Positions 54,475 through 63,085 of a stretch of DNA of 64,000 nt are shown here, piece by piece. Numbering within the stretch: the stretch's first letter is position 1; each line of letters opens with the position of its first letter. The notes below the pieces were generated by a model, which saw only the letters and a program-made list of their open reading frames with translations, did no database searches and was not told where the DNA came from. The position numbers were made by a program, and so were the translations under genes. The stretch lies in assembly GCF_000740795.1 (NCBI RefSeq), contig NZ_JGYG01000006.1, forward strand, positions 188,501-252,500. The letters are read 5' to 3'. The stretch comes from Haematobacter massiliensis (GTDB taxonomy: Bacteria > Pseudomonadota > Alphaproteobacteria > Rhodobacterales > Rhodobacteraceae).

Positions 54475-55062
54475 ATGAACATCCTTACCTTCGCGGTGGT
54501 TGCGCTCTGGATCGTGGTGATGATCCTGATCGCCGTCGTCTTTGCCCTCGCCCGCCAGATCGGCGTTCTGCTGGAGCGGGTGCAGCCTGTCGGCGCGATG
54601 ATGGCCGACAAGGGACCGGACATCGGCGCCCGTGTGCCGGAGATGCTGCTGCCCAACCTCAACGGCGCGCCCGTTCCGCTGGGCGGTGCGTCGGGGCGGA
54701 GCCAGCTCGTGTTCTTCCTCTCGACGAGCTGCCCGATCTGCAAGGCGCTGGTACCTGCGTTGCGCTCTGCCGCGCGGGCGGAGGGGAACTGGCTGGATGT
54801 CGTCCTCGCCTCCGACGGCAAACCCGAGCCGCATCTCGCGATGATCGGCAGGGAGCGGCTGCAGGACTTCCCCTACACGATCTCCTCCGACCTCGGGATG
54901 ACGTTCAAGGTGGCGAAACTGCCCTTCGCGGTGCTGATCGACGGCAATGGCGTGATCCGCGCCAAGGGCCTGATCAACAACCGTGAGCAGCTCGAGAGCC
55001 TGTTCCACGCCGCGGAACTTGGCCGTCCCTCCATCCAGAGCCTCGCCGCCGCCCCGGCCTGA
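54475..55062 (+). CDS. aauD: MauD/AauD thioredoxin-like disulfide protein
   Basis: 195 residues: one N-terminal membrane anchor (ILTFAVVALWIVVMILIAVVFALA) and a periplasmic thioredoxin-like domain with redox motif CPIC at residues 86-89 in LVFFLSTSCPICKALVPAL, and cis-proline-type loop KLPFAVLIDGNG. MauD oxidises or isomerises disulfides in the small subunit. Located between aauE and the small-subunit gene, as in both mau and aau clusters. Confidence 0.92.
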   Translation: MNILTFAVVALWIVVMILIAVVFALARQIGVLLERVQPVGAMMADKGPDIGARVPEMLLPNLNGAPVPLGGASGRSQLVFFLSTSCPICKALVPALRSAARAEGNWLDVVLASDGKPEPHLAMIGRERLQDFPYTISSDLGMTFKVAKLPFAVLIDGNGVIRAKGLINNREQLESLFHAAELGRPSIQSLAAAPA

Positions 55063-55146
55063 ACCGATCCATCCGCCCGGCGGCGGATATCCAACCTCTC
55101 TGCCGGTGCCCTCGGCCCGGACCCGCATCTGAAAGGGAAACGCTTC

Positions 55147-55668
55147 ATGACCCGCTTGACCGACAAGCTCTTCAAGACACTCGACGCCGCTGTCGAGACC
55201 GGCGCCCGCAGCTCTGCCCGCACCCACGGCCGCCGCTCCTTCCTTGCCAAGGCGGGGGCGGTGCTCGCCGGGGTGGCCATTTCGCCGATCCTGCCGTTCG
55301 ACCGCCGCGCCAAGGCGGCAGAGACGGCGGAGGACGCTTGTGACTACTGGCGGCACTGCGCGCTCGACGGCAACCTGTGTTCCACCTCCGGCGGGTCGCT
55401 GACCTCCTGCCCGCCCGGATCCTCGGCCTCCGCCGTGTCCTGGGTCGGCACCTGCCGCAACCCGGATGACAGCAAGGATTACCTCGTCTCCTACAACGAC
55501 TGCTGCGGCAAGGCGTCGGTCTCCTCGGCCACGTCCTGCTATACGTCGAAGGGGGAACGGCCCGGCTATCGCATGGGTCTTTACAACGACATCAACTGGT
55601 GCATGGCGAATACCGACAAGGGCTATCATTGCACCGTTTCGGTGGTCGTGGGTCTGGCGGATGAATAA
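55147..55668 (+). CDS. aauA: Amine dehydrogenase small (TTQ-bearing) subunit
   Basis: 173 residues. A twin-arginine signal (HGRRSFLAKAGAVLAGVAISP) exports it folded. TTQ would form from Trp99 (SAVSWVGTC) and Trp151 (NDINWCMAN); Asp74 and catalytic-base Asp118 (YNDCC) are kept, and HCTVS retains the active-site Thr. The mature part matches aromatic amine dehydrogenase beta (CDYWRHCALDG, ERPGYR, VVVGLADE). It has only 10 cysteines (65, 71, 78, 88, 103, 119, 120, 131, 152, 162) instead of at least 12: the positions matching methylamine dehydrogenase Cys38 and Cys86, a known disulfide pair, are Thr80 and about Thr129. The stop overlaps the next start. Confidence 0.93.
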   Translation: MTRLTDKLFKTLDAAVETGARSSARTHGRRSFLAKAGAVLAGVAISPILPFDRRAKAAETAEDACDYWRHCALDGNLCSTSGGSLTSCPPGSSASAVSWVGTCRNPDDSKDYLVSYNDCCGKASVSSATSCYTSKGERPGYRMGLYNDINWCMANTDKGYHCTVSVVVGLADE

Positions 55669-56089
55669 ACTCGCCACGTGCATCCTCGCCGCCGCCCTTC
55701 CGGGGGCGGCACTCGCGGATGGCGCAGCTCTCTTCGCCGACAATTGCGCCGCCTGTCACGCAGAGGGCGGCGTTGGCACCCCCGGGCTCGCACCGCCGCT
55801 GGTGGATGCCGAGCTCTGGACCCGGCTCGGGCCGAAGGCGCCCGATTACATCGCAGGCGTGCTGACCTCGGGCCTCACCGGACGGATCACGGTCGCGGGG
55901 GTGGATTATATCGGCCTCGCGATGCCGGAGCAGACGCAGTTGACGCCTGCCGAGATGGCGGAGGTGGCCTCCTACGTTCTGCAGACGCTCAATGGGCTTG
56001 AGCAACCGGTGACGGAAGAGCTCGCGGCGGCGACACTCGCCTCGCCCCCCGACCATGCGGCGCTGCGCAAGCTCCGCAAGGGGGAGTGA
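55661..56089 (+). CDS. Small periplasmic monohaem cytochrome c
   Basis: 142 residues with signal peptide MNKLATCILAAALPGAALA, haem motif CAACH at residues 29-33 (LFADNCAACHAEGG) and a probable axial Met88 in GLAMPEQTQL. It matches the small cytochrome gene that follows aauBEDA in the published Alcaligenes faecalis aau region. It may accept electrons from the reduced TTQ or relay them to an oxidase. ATG 55661 overlaps the small-subunit stop by 8 bp. Confidence 0.88.
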   Translation: MNKLATCILAAALPGAALADGAALFADNCAACHAEGGVGTPGLAPPLVDAELWTRLGPKAPDYIAGVLTSGLTGRITVAGVDYIGLAMPEQTQLTPAEMAEVASYVLQTLNGLEQPVTEELAAATLASPPDHAALRKLRKGE

Positions 56090-56444
56090 GATGGGAAGCT
56101 CCGGGCGAGCGCTCCTGACATGGATAGGATCCACCCGTCTGATACCCGGCCCGGCAGGCACGAACGGAACAGGGGCATTGCGACCAAGCCTGACCACGGC
56201 AGCCCGCGCATCGGCGGACGCGATGCAGATCCTCCCGGGAGCATACCCAGGCGCCATCTCCCCGGCGTTGCATTCGTTTGCGGGCGCGATGCACATCCGC
56301 GCAGGAGCATGCCCGGGCATATCTCCTCCGGGAAGAAGTAGTCTGGAGGGCCGCACAGGAACCGCCCTCGGGCAAGCGAAGGACGCGGAAGCGGCATCGG
56401 CGCAGACCGGCCCAAGGGTCTCCCGAGGGACGGTCACGAAACCG
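56090..56444. repeat. Non-coding spacer with degenerate direct repeats
   Basis: Bases 56219-56261 (CGCGATGCAGATCC ... GGAGCATACCCAGG ... ATCTCC) and 56284-56326 (CGCGATGCACATCC ... GGAGCATGCCCGGG ... ATCTCC) are near-identical, 65 bp apart; a weaker third copy lies at 56120-56152 (GGATAGGATCCACCCG ... ATACCCGG). An open frame continues through it into the second cytochrome gene, but it has no signal peptide or domain pattern, so I treat it as spacer. Confidence 0.5.
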
Positions 56445-56906
56445 ATGTGGACGGCGCTCCGGCGGATCATGCTCGCGGCAATACTGGCAACGCCGGCCTT
56501 GGGAGCGGCGGCCGAAGACGCAGCAGGGGAGCGGTCGGCGCATGTGAATTATATCCTGCGTTGCGCGGGATGCCACACCATGACCGGGGAAGGAACGGTG
56601 ATCGGCGGGGTTCCCACCTTCCTTGACAGCATCTCCGCACTCGCGGCGGATGACCGGGGGCGGAGCTATATCGCCCATGTGCCCGGTATCAACTCCGCCG
56701 ATCTCTCACCGGCCGGGATTGCCGCAGTGCTGAACTATGTGGTGAAGGAATGGGGCGATCCGATGACGGATGTGCCCGCGTTCACCGCAGAGGAAATCGC
56801 CCGCCGCCATGCGGAGCCGATGCGGGACATCGTGGCCGCCCGGCGCGAGATCGTTGATCGTCTTGCGGCCGACGGCAAGTCGACGGCGCCATATCCCTGG
56901 CCCTGA
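56445..56906 (+). CDS. Second c-type cytochrome of the amine dehydrogenase cluster
   Basis: 153 residues from MWTALRRIMLAAILATPALGAAA (signal peptide), haem motif CAGCH at residues 40-44 (YILRCAGCHTMTGEGT), ending in KSTAPYPWP. A Met ligand is likely in the PMTDVPAFTAEEIA region. The start is chosen for its signal peptide; an upstream in-frame ATG at 56055 would add about 130 residues of repeat-derived sequence. Likely an electron-transfer partner, corresponding by position to the uncharacterised gene after the first cytochrome in aau clusters. Confidence 0.8.
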   Translation: MWTALRRIMLAAILATPALGAAAEDAAGERSAHVNYILRCAGCHTMTGEGTVIGGVPTFLDSISALAADDRGRSYIAHVPGINSADLSPAGIAAVLNYVVKEWGDPMTDVPAFTAEEIARRHAEPMRDIVAARREIVDRLAADGKSTAPYPWP

Positions 56907-57076
56907 GCCCCGTCTTCCTGCTGGTTCCCCGCCCGGACTGACCAGGGCGGCCTGTCAGGCGGCGCGGCCTGCCCAGCGATCCTGCCGCATCACGACCTGA
57001 GTCTGACGTTACGGAATTGCCGTTGCGGTTCCGGGATGAGGCGGCTATCCGATCCGGCATGATACGGAGCCTGCCG

Positions 57077-58024
57077 ATGCCAGACGTCACTGTCCCGCTG
57101 AAAATCGGAACCCGTGGGTCACCGCTCGCCGTCGCGCAGGCGGTGGAGACGCGCAACCTGCTCATGGCGGCACACGGGCTGCCGGAGGACCGGTTCGAGA
57201 TCGTCGTGATCTCCACCACGGCCGACCGTGTGCAGGACCGGGCGCTGAAGGAGATCGGCGGCAAGGGACTTTTCACCAAGGAAATCGAGGAGGCGCTGCT
57301 CGCCGGTGCCATCGACCTTGCCGTCCACTGCGTAAAGGACATGGCGGTGGAGGAGCCTGCGGGCCTCATCTCCGACTGCCATCTGGAGCGGGAGGATCCG
57401 CGCGATGTCTTCCTCTCGACCGGCTGGGCGACACTGGCCGATCTGCCGGAGGGAGCGGTTCTCGGCACCTCCAGCATGCGGCGTCGGGCGCAGGCGCTGC
57501 ACCTGCGGCCCGATCTTCAGGTGGTCAACTTCCGAGGGAATGTCCAGACCAGGCTCAGGAAGCTGGGCGAGGGCGTCGCTGCCGCGACCTTCCTCGCGCT
57601 TGCAGGATTGAACCGGCTCGGCATGCGGGAACATGCGAAGACGATCATCTCGGCCGATGAAATGCTGCCCGCCGTAGGTCAGGGTGCGCTCGTCATCCAG
57701 CGGCGGCGGGAGGATGCGCTGGCCGAAACGCTGACCGCGCCCCTCCACCATCGGACGACCGAAGTGCAGATCGCCTGCGAGCGAACCTTCCTCGCGACGC
57801 TGGAAGGCTCCTGTGAAACGCCTATCGCGGGGCTTGCGGAATTTGAAGGCGATCTCCTCCGTTTCCGGGGCGAGATCCTGACGCCGGATGGCAGCGGGCG
57901 GCTGACGGTGGAAACACGCGGAGCGCCGGCGGATGCCGCGGAGATGGGCGAGGCAATGGCACGCGACCTGCTTTCCCGCGCGCCCGCGGATTTCTTCGAC
58001 TGGCGCCGTCCCGTGCAGGCCTGA
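57077..58024 (+). CDS. hemC: Hydroxymethylbilane synthase (porphobilinogen deaminase)
   Basis: 315 residues: KIGTRGSPLAVAQA, ISTTADRVQDRALKEIGGKGLFTKEIEEAL, GTSSMRRRAQALHLRPDLQVVNFRGNVQTRLRKL, and the dipyrromethane-cofactor cysteine Cys246 in LEGSCETPIAG. It polymerises four porphobilinogens to hydroxymethylbilane for haem. The usual HSLKDxP segment reads HCVKDM, so the Ser is Cys, a change outside the catalytic Asp. It follows two cytochrome genes; the A. faecalis aau cluster ends in hemE, another haem gene. Confidence 0.95.
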   Translation: MPDVTVPLKIGTRGSPLAVAQAVETRNLLMAAHGLPEDRFEIVVISTTADRVQDRALKEIGGKGLFTKEIEEALLAGAIDLAVHCVKDMAVEEPAGLISDCHLEREDPRDVFLSTGWATLADLPEGAVLGTSSMRRRAQALHLRPDLQVVNFRGNVQTRLRKLGEGVAAATFLALAGLNRLGMREHAKTIISADEMLPAVGQGALVIQRRREDALAETLTAPLHHRTTEVQIACERTFLATLEGSCETPIAGLAEFEGDLLRFRGEILTPDGSGRLTVETRGAPADAAEMGEAMARDLLSRAPADFFDWRRPVQA

Positions 58025-58028
58025 TGAC

Positions 58029-58049
58029 CAGTTCAACACTTCGGAACTG
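58029..58049 (+). terminator. Possible hairpin terminator after hemC
   Basis: CAGTTC (58029-58034) and GAACTG (58044-58049) form a 6-bp stem with a 9-nt loop 5 bp beyond the hemC stop. There is no T-run and the loop is large, so support is weak. Confidence 0.3.
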
Positions 58050-58729
58050 ATCCGCCACGCCGCAGCCCCCTGACGGCACGTCCCCGCTGGCGTGGAACAT
58101 GTCCATCACCCACCTCCCGCTGAGCCGCGATCCATGAGGGGAATGCCTGCCGCGCCTTGATGCACACGGGGCCAATCCCGGTTGCGTCATGGCGGAGGCG
58201 AACCCTTGCACCACCAAGAGGACTGAACAAGCCGTGCCTCTGCCAGATCGGGCAGGATCATGGCCAGCGAGCACGCCATGCCCTGCCCGCCAGAACCGCT
58301 GCGCGGAGCAGACTGAAATCCTAAAACACCGCATCCGTCAGGCGATCGGGGACAGGCTGGCCAACGCGGGCGAACCCTGTGCTTCCTTCAGCCGGACGTG
58401 TCGCTGTCATGCATGCCGCAGACCCGTCTTCAGGAGGGCTCCGGCGTCAGCGGAGCACCCGGCAATTCGCACAGAACTGGACTTGTCACCGGCACGCTTC
58501 GCGCGGAACGGAACCGCTCCGCCAGACGGCCATCATCGTTCGACGCACATCAAAAGAAGGCGCTATCCGTTCGGGCAAAATCCATGGCTTTGACCATGAT
58601 GCGCCCAGATAAGGTGAAGCTGGATATCGGGAACAATCGCCGATGACCGGTGCTCGACCTGTTGGAAGCGTCTCTCGCGCGCGCTGCTGCGGCAGAGAGC
58701 CAGGCTGAACCGCCCGGCTCTCGCAGATG
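58050..58729. other. Intergenic stretch without a recognisable gene
   Basis: About 680 bp between hemC and the convergent crotonase gene. Short plus-strand ORFs (such as 58189-58593) are rich in Arg, Cys and Pro and show no motif. Base composition is somewhat lower in GC than flanking genes around 58550-58640. I see no structured RNA. Confidence 0.5.
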
Positions 58730-59521
58730 TCACTCGGCGGCCCCGAAGCGGGGACTGCGTTTTTCGAGGAATGCCTTGATCCCCTCACCCGCGTCGGGCG
58801 CAACGGCGTTTCGGGCAAAACCATCGCGTTCCCGATCAAGCTGATCGGAGAAGCTGAGCACCTGCCCGGTGGAGATAAGCCCCTTGATCGTGCCAATGGC
58901 ATCCCGCGGGCCGGCCGCCAGCCGCTCCGCCCGCGCCATTGCAGCGGCCAGCGCTTGTCCCTTGTCCGTCAGCTCGTTGACGAGACCCAGAGTATGAAGC
59001 CGCTCCGGCTCCACCGGACCACCTTCCATCGCGATCTCGGAGAGCAGCTGCCGCGGCAGCATCCGGGCGAGAGAGGCCGTGGCCCCCCCATCCGGGCTGA
59101 GACCGACCTTGACATAGGCCAGCATGAATCGCGCATCCCGCGCCGCAACCATCATATCGCAGGCCAGCGCGAGGGAGAATCCTGCCCCCGCAGCCCAGCC
59201 CTCGACCGCCGCGATAACCGGCACCGGCGTCTCGCGGATCGCACGGATGAAATCGTGCAGCTCCTCGATCCCGCCGCGGATCCCGGCCTCACCCGAGGCT
59301 CGCCTTGCGCCGATCCCGGCGAGATTGCCGCCCGAGCAGAAGCTCGGCCCCGCCCCCGTCAGCACCACCGCGCCGATGGAGGGGTCGCTTGCTGCCAGCG
59401 CCATGGCCTCGCGCCCACCGCGATAAACCTCCGGTGTGAGCGCGTTGCGGGTTGCCGGATCGTCGATTGTCAGGAGGAGCACACGCCCCTGCCGCTCTTG
59501 CCGCAGCTCTGCCATGATCAA
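58730..59521 (-). CDS. Crotonase-family enoyl-CoA hydratase/isomerase
   Basis: A 263-residue crotonase: oxyanion-hole segments GPSFCSGGNLAGIG and AAGAGFSLALACD, and VGLSPDGGATASLARMLP. The glutamate that in rat enoyl-CoA hydratase (Glu144) activates water is replaced (GFSLALACD instead of GCELAMMCD), while an Asp in SPDGG is present as in PaaG-type isomerases. This suggests double-bond isomerisation rather than hydration. It is the last gene of the leftward beta-oxidation cluster, overlapping the upstream acyl-CoA dehydrogenase by 4 bp. Confidence 0.85.
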   Translation of the reverse strand: MIMAELRQERQGRVLLLTIDDPATRNALTPEVYRGGREAMALAASDPSIGAVVLTGAGPSFCSGGNLAGIGARRASGEAGIRGGIEELHDFIRAIRETPVPVIAAVEGWAAGAGFSLALACDMMVAARDARFMLAYVKVGLSPDGGATASLARMLPRQLLSEIAMEGGPVEPERLHTLGLVNELTDKGQALAAAMARAERLAAGPRDAIGTIKGLISTGQVLSFSDQLDRERDGFARNAVAPDAGEGIKAFLEKRSPRFGAAE

Positions 59522-60672
59522 GCCGCCGCGATCAGGCCACCGGCATCCGTCACCCGCGCGAGGTGATAGGCCGTGTCGCCGAACTGGGTTTCGATGATGG
59601 CGAGCCGCTTGAAGTAATGTGCCCCCAGATATTCCATCGTCATGCCGATGCCACCGTGAAGCTGAACTGCGGTCTGACCGACAAATCTTGCGGAGCGGTT
59701 GATCTGCACTTTCACCGCCGAGAGCGCGGCACGGCGTTCGGCGGCATCCTCCGCCTCAACCATCATCGCGGCGTAATAGGCCATGGACCGCGCCTGCTCC
59801 ACCATCAGCAGCATATCCACCGCCTTGTGCTGAAGCACCTGGAAGGAGCCGATCGCGACGCCGAACTGATTGCGGGTCTTGAGGTAATCGACCGTCAGCC
59901 CGTGCAGCGCCTCCATCGCGCCGACCGCTTCGGCGGCCAGCGCAGCGATGCCCGCCTCGCTCACCCGTTCCAGCACCGGATAGCCCTGGCCCACTTCGCC
60001 CAGAACATCTTCCGCGTTGAGCACCACGCCGGAGAAATCCACATCGGCCAGCCGTCCGCCATCCTGCGAGGCATAGCCGCGCACCGTCACGCCGTCGCGG
60101 TCTGCGGGGACGAGGAACAGCGTGATGCCGCTCTCATCGCGCCGCTCGCCCGCCGTACGCGCCGAAACAATGAAAAGTCCCGCCGTATCACCGTTCAGCA
60201 CCAGTTCCTTCCGCCCGGTCAGGACGAAACCCGCGCCCTGCGCTTCCGCACGTGTCGCCACGTCGAACAGGTCGTAGCGCGCCTGCGGCTCCTGAAAGGC
60301 GAGCGACAGGCGGAGATTGCCCTCCGCCACCTCGGGGATCAGCGTTTCCTTTTGCTGGGCGTTCCCGGCCAGACGCAGCGCGGTCGCACCCAGAACGCCC
60401 GTCGACAGATACGGCTCCAGCGCGAGGGTGCGCCCGACCGCCTCCATCGCGATCATGGTTTCCACGGGACCGCCGCCGAAGCCGCCATCCTCTTCGGAGA
60501 ACGGCATGCCGAGCAGGCCGAGTTCCGCATAACCCGCCCAGATCGCAGGGTCGAACCCGCCCGTTTGCTTGCGGTTCTTTTCCCGGTCCTCAAGGGAGCC
60601 GTAGCGCGCGGCAAGGAACCGGTCCACGCTGTCCTTGAGCTGCGATTGCTCGCTGGTGAAATCGAAGTCCAT
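59518..60672 (-). CDS. Acyl-CoA dehydrogenase, resembles pimeloyl-CoA dehydrogenase small subunit
   Basis: 384 residues: N-terminal helical domain (DFTSEQSQLKDSVDRFLAARY), middle FAD strand region LSLAFQEPQARYDL, and C-terminal four-helix bundle with LHGGIGMTMEYLGAHYFKRLAII. It pairs with the 397-residue acyl-CoA dehydrogenase encoded 11 bp upstream. Such adjacent pairs form heteromers, as in the pimC/pimD genes for medium-chain dicarboxyl-CoA. FAD cofactor; electrons go to electron-transfer flavoprotein in the cytoplasm. Confidence 0.82.
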   Translation of the reverse strand: MDFDFTSEQSQLKDSVDRFLAARYGSLEDREKNRKQTGGFDPAIWAGYAELGLLGMPFSEEDGGFGGGPVETMIAMEAVGRTLALEPYLSTGVLGATALRLAGNAQQKETLIPEVAEGNLRLSLAFQEPQARYDLFDVATRAEAQGAGFVLTGRKELVLNGDTAGLFIVSARTAGERRDESGITLFLVPADRDGVTVRGYASQDGGRLADVDFSGVVLNAEDVLGEVGQGYPVLERVSEAGIAALAAEAVGAMEALHGLTVDYLKTRNQFGVAIGSFQVLQHKAVDMLLMVEQARSMAYYAAMMVEAEDAAERRAALSAVKVQINRSARFVGQTAVQLHGGIGMTMEYLGAHYFKRLAIIETQFGDTAYHLARVTDAGGLIAAA

Positions 60673-60683
60673 CGCTCGCCCCC

Positions 60684-61877
60684 TTAAAGCCCGAGGATCG
60701 CCTTGGCGATCACGTTGTGCTGGATCTCGTTCGATCCGCCATAGATCGAAACCTTGCGGTTGTTGAAGTAGAGCGCCGCCGCCCCGTCCGACCAGTCGAA
60801 ATCGGGCAATTCGTTGCCCTCGCCCGCCCGGTCCGGACCTGCCGCCGCATAGGGGCCTGCGAGCTCCAGCAGCAGTTCGGTGGAAGCCTGCTGAAGCTCC
60901 GATCCCTTGATTTTCAGGATGGATGAAGCAGGGTCCGGCTTGTCGGAGCCGCTCTTCATCTGATTGGCGATCACGCGCATGTTGGTGATCTCCAGCGCCT
61001 TAAGCTCGATCTCCACCTGCGAGAGGCGGCTGCGAAAATCGCCGTCCTCCCACATGGTGCCGGTGCCGTTCGGCACCTCGCGGGCGAGCCGCTTGATCCG
61101 CCCGATGCGTTCCTTGGTCATGCCGATGCGGGCGATGCCGGAGCGCTCGTTGGCGAGCAGGAACTTGGCATAGTCCCAGCCCTTGTTCTCCTCGCCGACG
61201 AGGTTCTCCACCGGCACCCGTACGTCGTCGAAGAACACCTCGTTGACCTCGTGATGGCCCTCGATCGTGATGATCGGACGGACGGTGACGCCCGGGGTCT
61301 TCATGTCGATGAGCAGGAAGGAGATGCCCTGCTGCTTCTTCACCTCCGTGTTGGTGCGCACGAGGCAGAAGATCCAGTCGGCATACTGGCCAAGCGTGGT
61401 CCAAGTCTTCTGGCCGTTGACGACGTAATGGTCCCCGTCGCGCACCGCGCGGGTCTTCAGGCTGGCAAGGTCCGAGCCGGCGCCCGGTTCGGAGAAGCCC
61501 TGGCACCACCAGATATCGAGATTGGCCGTCGCGGGCAGGAAGCGCTTCTTCTGTTCCTCGTTGCCGAAGGCCGCGATCACCGGCCCGACCATGTAGCAGT
61601 TGAACTGCAGAGGCAGCGGCACGGCGGCCTGCTGAAGCTCCTCGGTGAAGATGTACCGCTGGATGGGCGACCACGGCTGACCGCCCCATTCCAGAGGCCA
61701 GTGCGACACCGCCCAGCCCTTCTTGTTCAGAATGCGCTGCGAGGTGACGATATCCTCCCGCGAGAGCTTCCGCCCGGAGGAGACCTTGTCGCGGATCTCT
61801 TGGGGGATTTCCTTGCGGAGAAAGTCCCGAACCTCTGCGCGGAACGCGTTTTCCTCAGGGGTGAAACGAAGATCCAT
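60684..61877 (-). CDS. Acyl-CoA dehydrogenase, resembles pimeloyl-CoA dehydrogenase large subunit
   Basis: 397 residues: N-terminus [28 protein letters not shown]-contact [44 protein letters not shown] and the C-terminal [20 protein letters not shown]. The usual catalytic Glu of medium-chain enzymes (IYEGT) is Gly here; Glu in [14 protein letters not shown] sits where isovaleryl-type dehydrogenases carry their base. Spacing to the partner gene is 11 bp and the thiolase ends 2 bp upstream. Confidence 0.85.
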   Translation of the reverse strand: MDLRFTPEENAFRAEVRDFLRKEIPQEIRDKVSSGRKLSREDIVTSQRILNKKGWAVSHWPLEWGGQPWSPIQRYIFTEELQQAAVPLPLQFNCYMVGPVIAAFGNEEQKKRFLPATANLDIWWCQGFSEPGAGSDLASLKTRAVRDGDHYVVNGQKTWTTLGQYADWIFCLVRTNTEVKKQQGISFLLIDMKTPGVTVRPIITIEGHHEVNEVFFDDVRVPVENLVGEENKGWDYAKFLLANERSGIARIGMTKERIGRIKRLAREVPNGTGTMWEDGDFRSRLSQVEIELKALEITNMRVIANQMKSGSDKPDPASSILKIKGSELQQASTELLLELAGPYAAAGPDRAGEGNELPDFDWSDGAAALYFNNRKVSIYGGSNEIQHNVIAKAILGL

Positions 61878-61879
61878 GC

Positions 61880-63064
61880 TCAGCTCCCGATTTCAAAAAG
61901 ACCGGCTGCGCCCATGCCGCCGGCAATACACATTGTGACGACCGCAAGCTTTGCGCCCCGTCGCTTCCCCTCGATCAGCGCGTGGCCCGTGAGACGCGCG
62001 CCCGACATGCCGAAGGGATGCCCGATCGCGATGGCTCCGCCGTTGACGTTCACCTTCTCCGGATCCAACCCCAGCGTACGGATGCAATAAAGCGACTGTG
62101 AGGCGAAGGCTTCGTTCAGCTCCCACAGGTCGATATCGTTCACCGTCAGCCCGTGACGCTCCAGAAGGCGGGGCACTGCAAAGACCGGGCCGATACCCAT
62201 TTCATCCGGCTCGCACCCCGCGGTGGCATAACCCCGGAAAGTGCCGAGCGGTTGCAGCCCGCGGGCGCGGGCCTCCGTGTCCGACATCAGGATCAGCGCG
62301 GAGGCGCCGTCGGAAAGCTGGCTCGCGTTGCCGGCGGTGACGAACTCATCCTCGCCGCGCACGGGTTTCAGCTTCGCCAGCCCCTCATAGGAAGTGTCGG
62401 GCCGGTTGCCCTCATCCTTGGCGATCCGCCCTTCGCGGGTGGTGGTTTCGCCGGTGGCCTTGTCCGTTACCTGGAAGGTCACGTCCATGGGTACGATTTC
62501 GTCGTCGAACCGGCCCGCGTCCTGCGCCGCGGCGGTGCGACGCTGGCTTTCCAGCGAGAAGCGGTCCTGCTCCTCCCGGCTGATCTGGTAGCGGCGCGCA
62601 ACATTGTCCGCCGTCTCGATCATGGAAATATAGATGTCGGGCTTGTGCTCCATCAGCCAGGGGTTCTGCACCAGGTCGCGGCGCGTCACCGGCTGAACGA
62701 GACTGATGGATTCCACGCCCCCCGCCACGGCGACCGGCGCACCATCCCGGGTGATCCGGGCGGCTGCCGCAGCGACAGCCTCCAGCCCGGAGGCGCAGAA
62801 CCGGCTCACCGTCACACCGGAGGACTGAACCGGGATACCGGCCATGATCGCGGCGTGGCGCGCGACATTCCCGCCGGTCGCTGCTTCGGGATAACCGGTG
62901 CCGAGCACGACCTCTTCAACCGCCCCCGGCTCCACCCTGGCCTTGGCAAGCGCCGCGCGCATCGCATGGGACGCCATGTCCGCTCCATGCGTCAGGTTGA
63001 AGCTCCCGCGATGCGCCTTGCCGACCGGCGTGCGCGCCGTGGAAACGATTACCGCTTCAGTCAT
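61880..63064 (-). CDS. Acetyl-CoA C-acyltransferase (thiolase)
   Basis: 394 residues with the nucleophilic cysteine in [30 protein letters not shown], the second active-site region [18 protein letters not shown] (His) and [16 protein letters not shown] (Cys). It cleaves 3-ketoacyl-CoA with CoA in the last step of beta-oxidation. Located 21 bp after the 3-hydroxyacyl-CoA dehydrogenase and 2 bp before the large acyl-CoA dehydrogenase. Confidence 0.94.
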   Translation of the reverse strand: MTEAVIVSTARTPVGKAHRGSFNLTHGADMASHAMRAALAKARVEPGAVEEVVLGTGYPEAATGGNVARHAAIMAGIPVQSSGVTVSRFCASGLEAVAAAAARITRDGAPVAVAGGVESISLVQPVTRRDLVQNPWLMEHKPDIYISMIETADNVARRYQISREEQDRFSLESQRRTAAAQDAGRFDDEIVPMDVTFQVTDKATGETTTREGRIAKDEGNRPDTSYEGLAKLKPVRGEDEFVTAGNASQLSDGASALILMSDTEARARGLQPLGTFRGYATAGCEPDEMGIGPVFAVPRLLERHGLTVNDIDLWELNEAFASQSLYCIRTLGLDPEKVNVNGGAIAIGHPFGMSGARLTGHALIEGKRRGAKLAVVTMCIAGGMGAAGLFEIGS

Positions 63065-63085
63065 GTCTCTCTCCCCGAAAGCCGC

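Noticed and set aside
52785-55668. Methylamine dehydrogenase (mauB/mauA) identity
   Set aside because: Large-subunit segments (ATPATS, GCWGALP, MHSGAEDGSHK) and small-subunit NDINWCMAN fit aromatic amine dehydrogenase better, and mauF/G/L/M/N are absent; substrate still unproven.
56055-56444. N-terminal extension of the second cytochrome
   Set aside because: The added ~130 residues derive from degenerate direct repeats and lack a signal peptide, whereas ATG 56445 opens directly on one.
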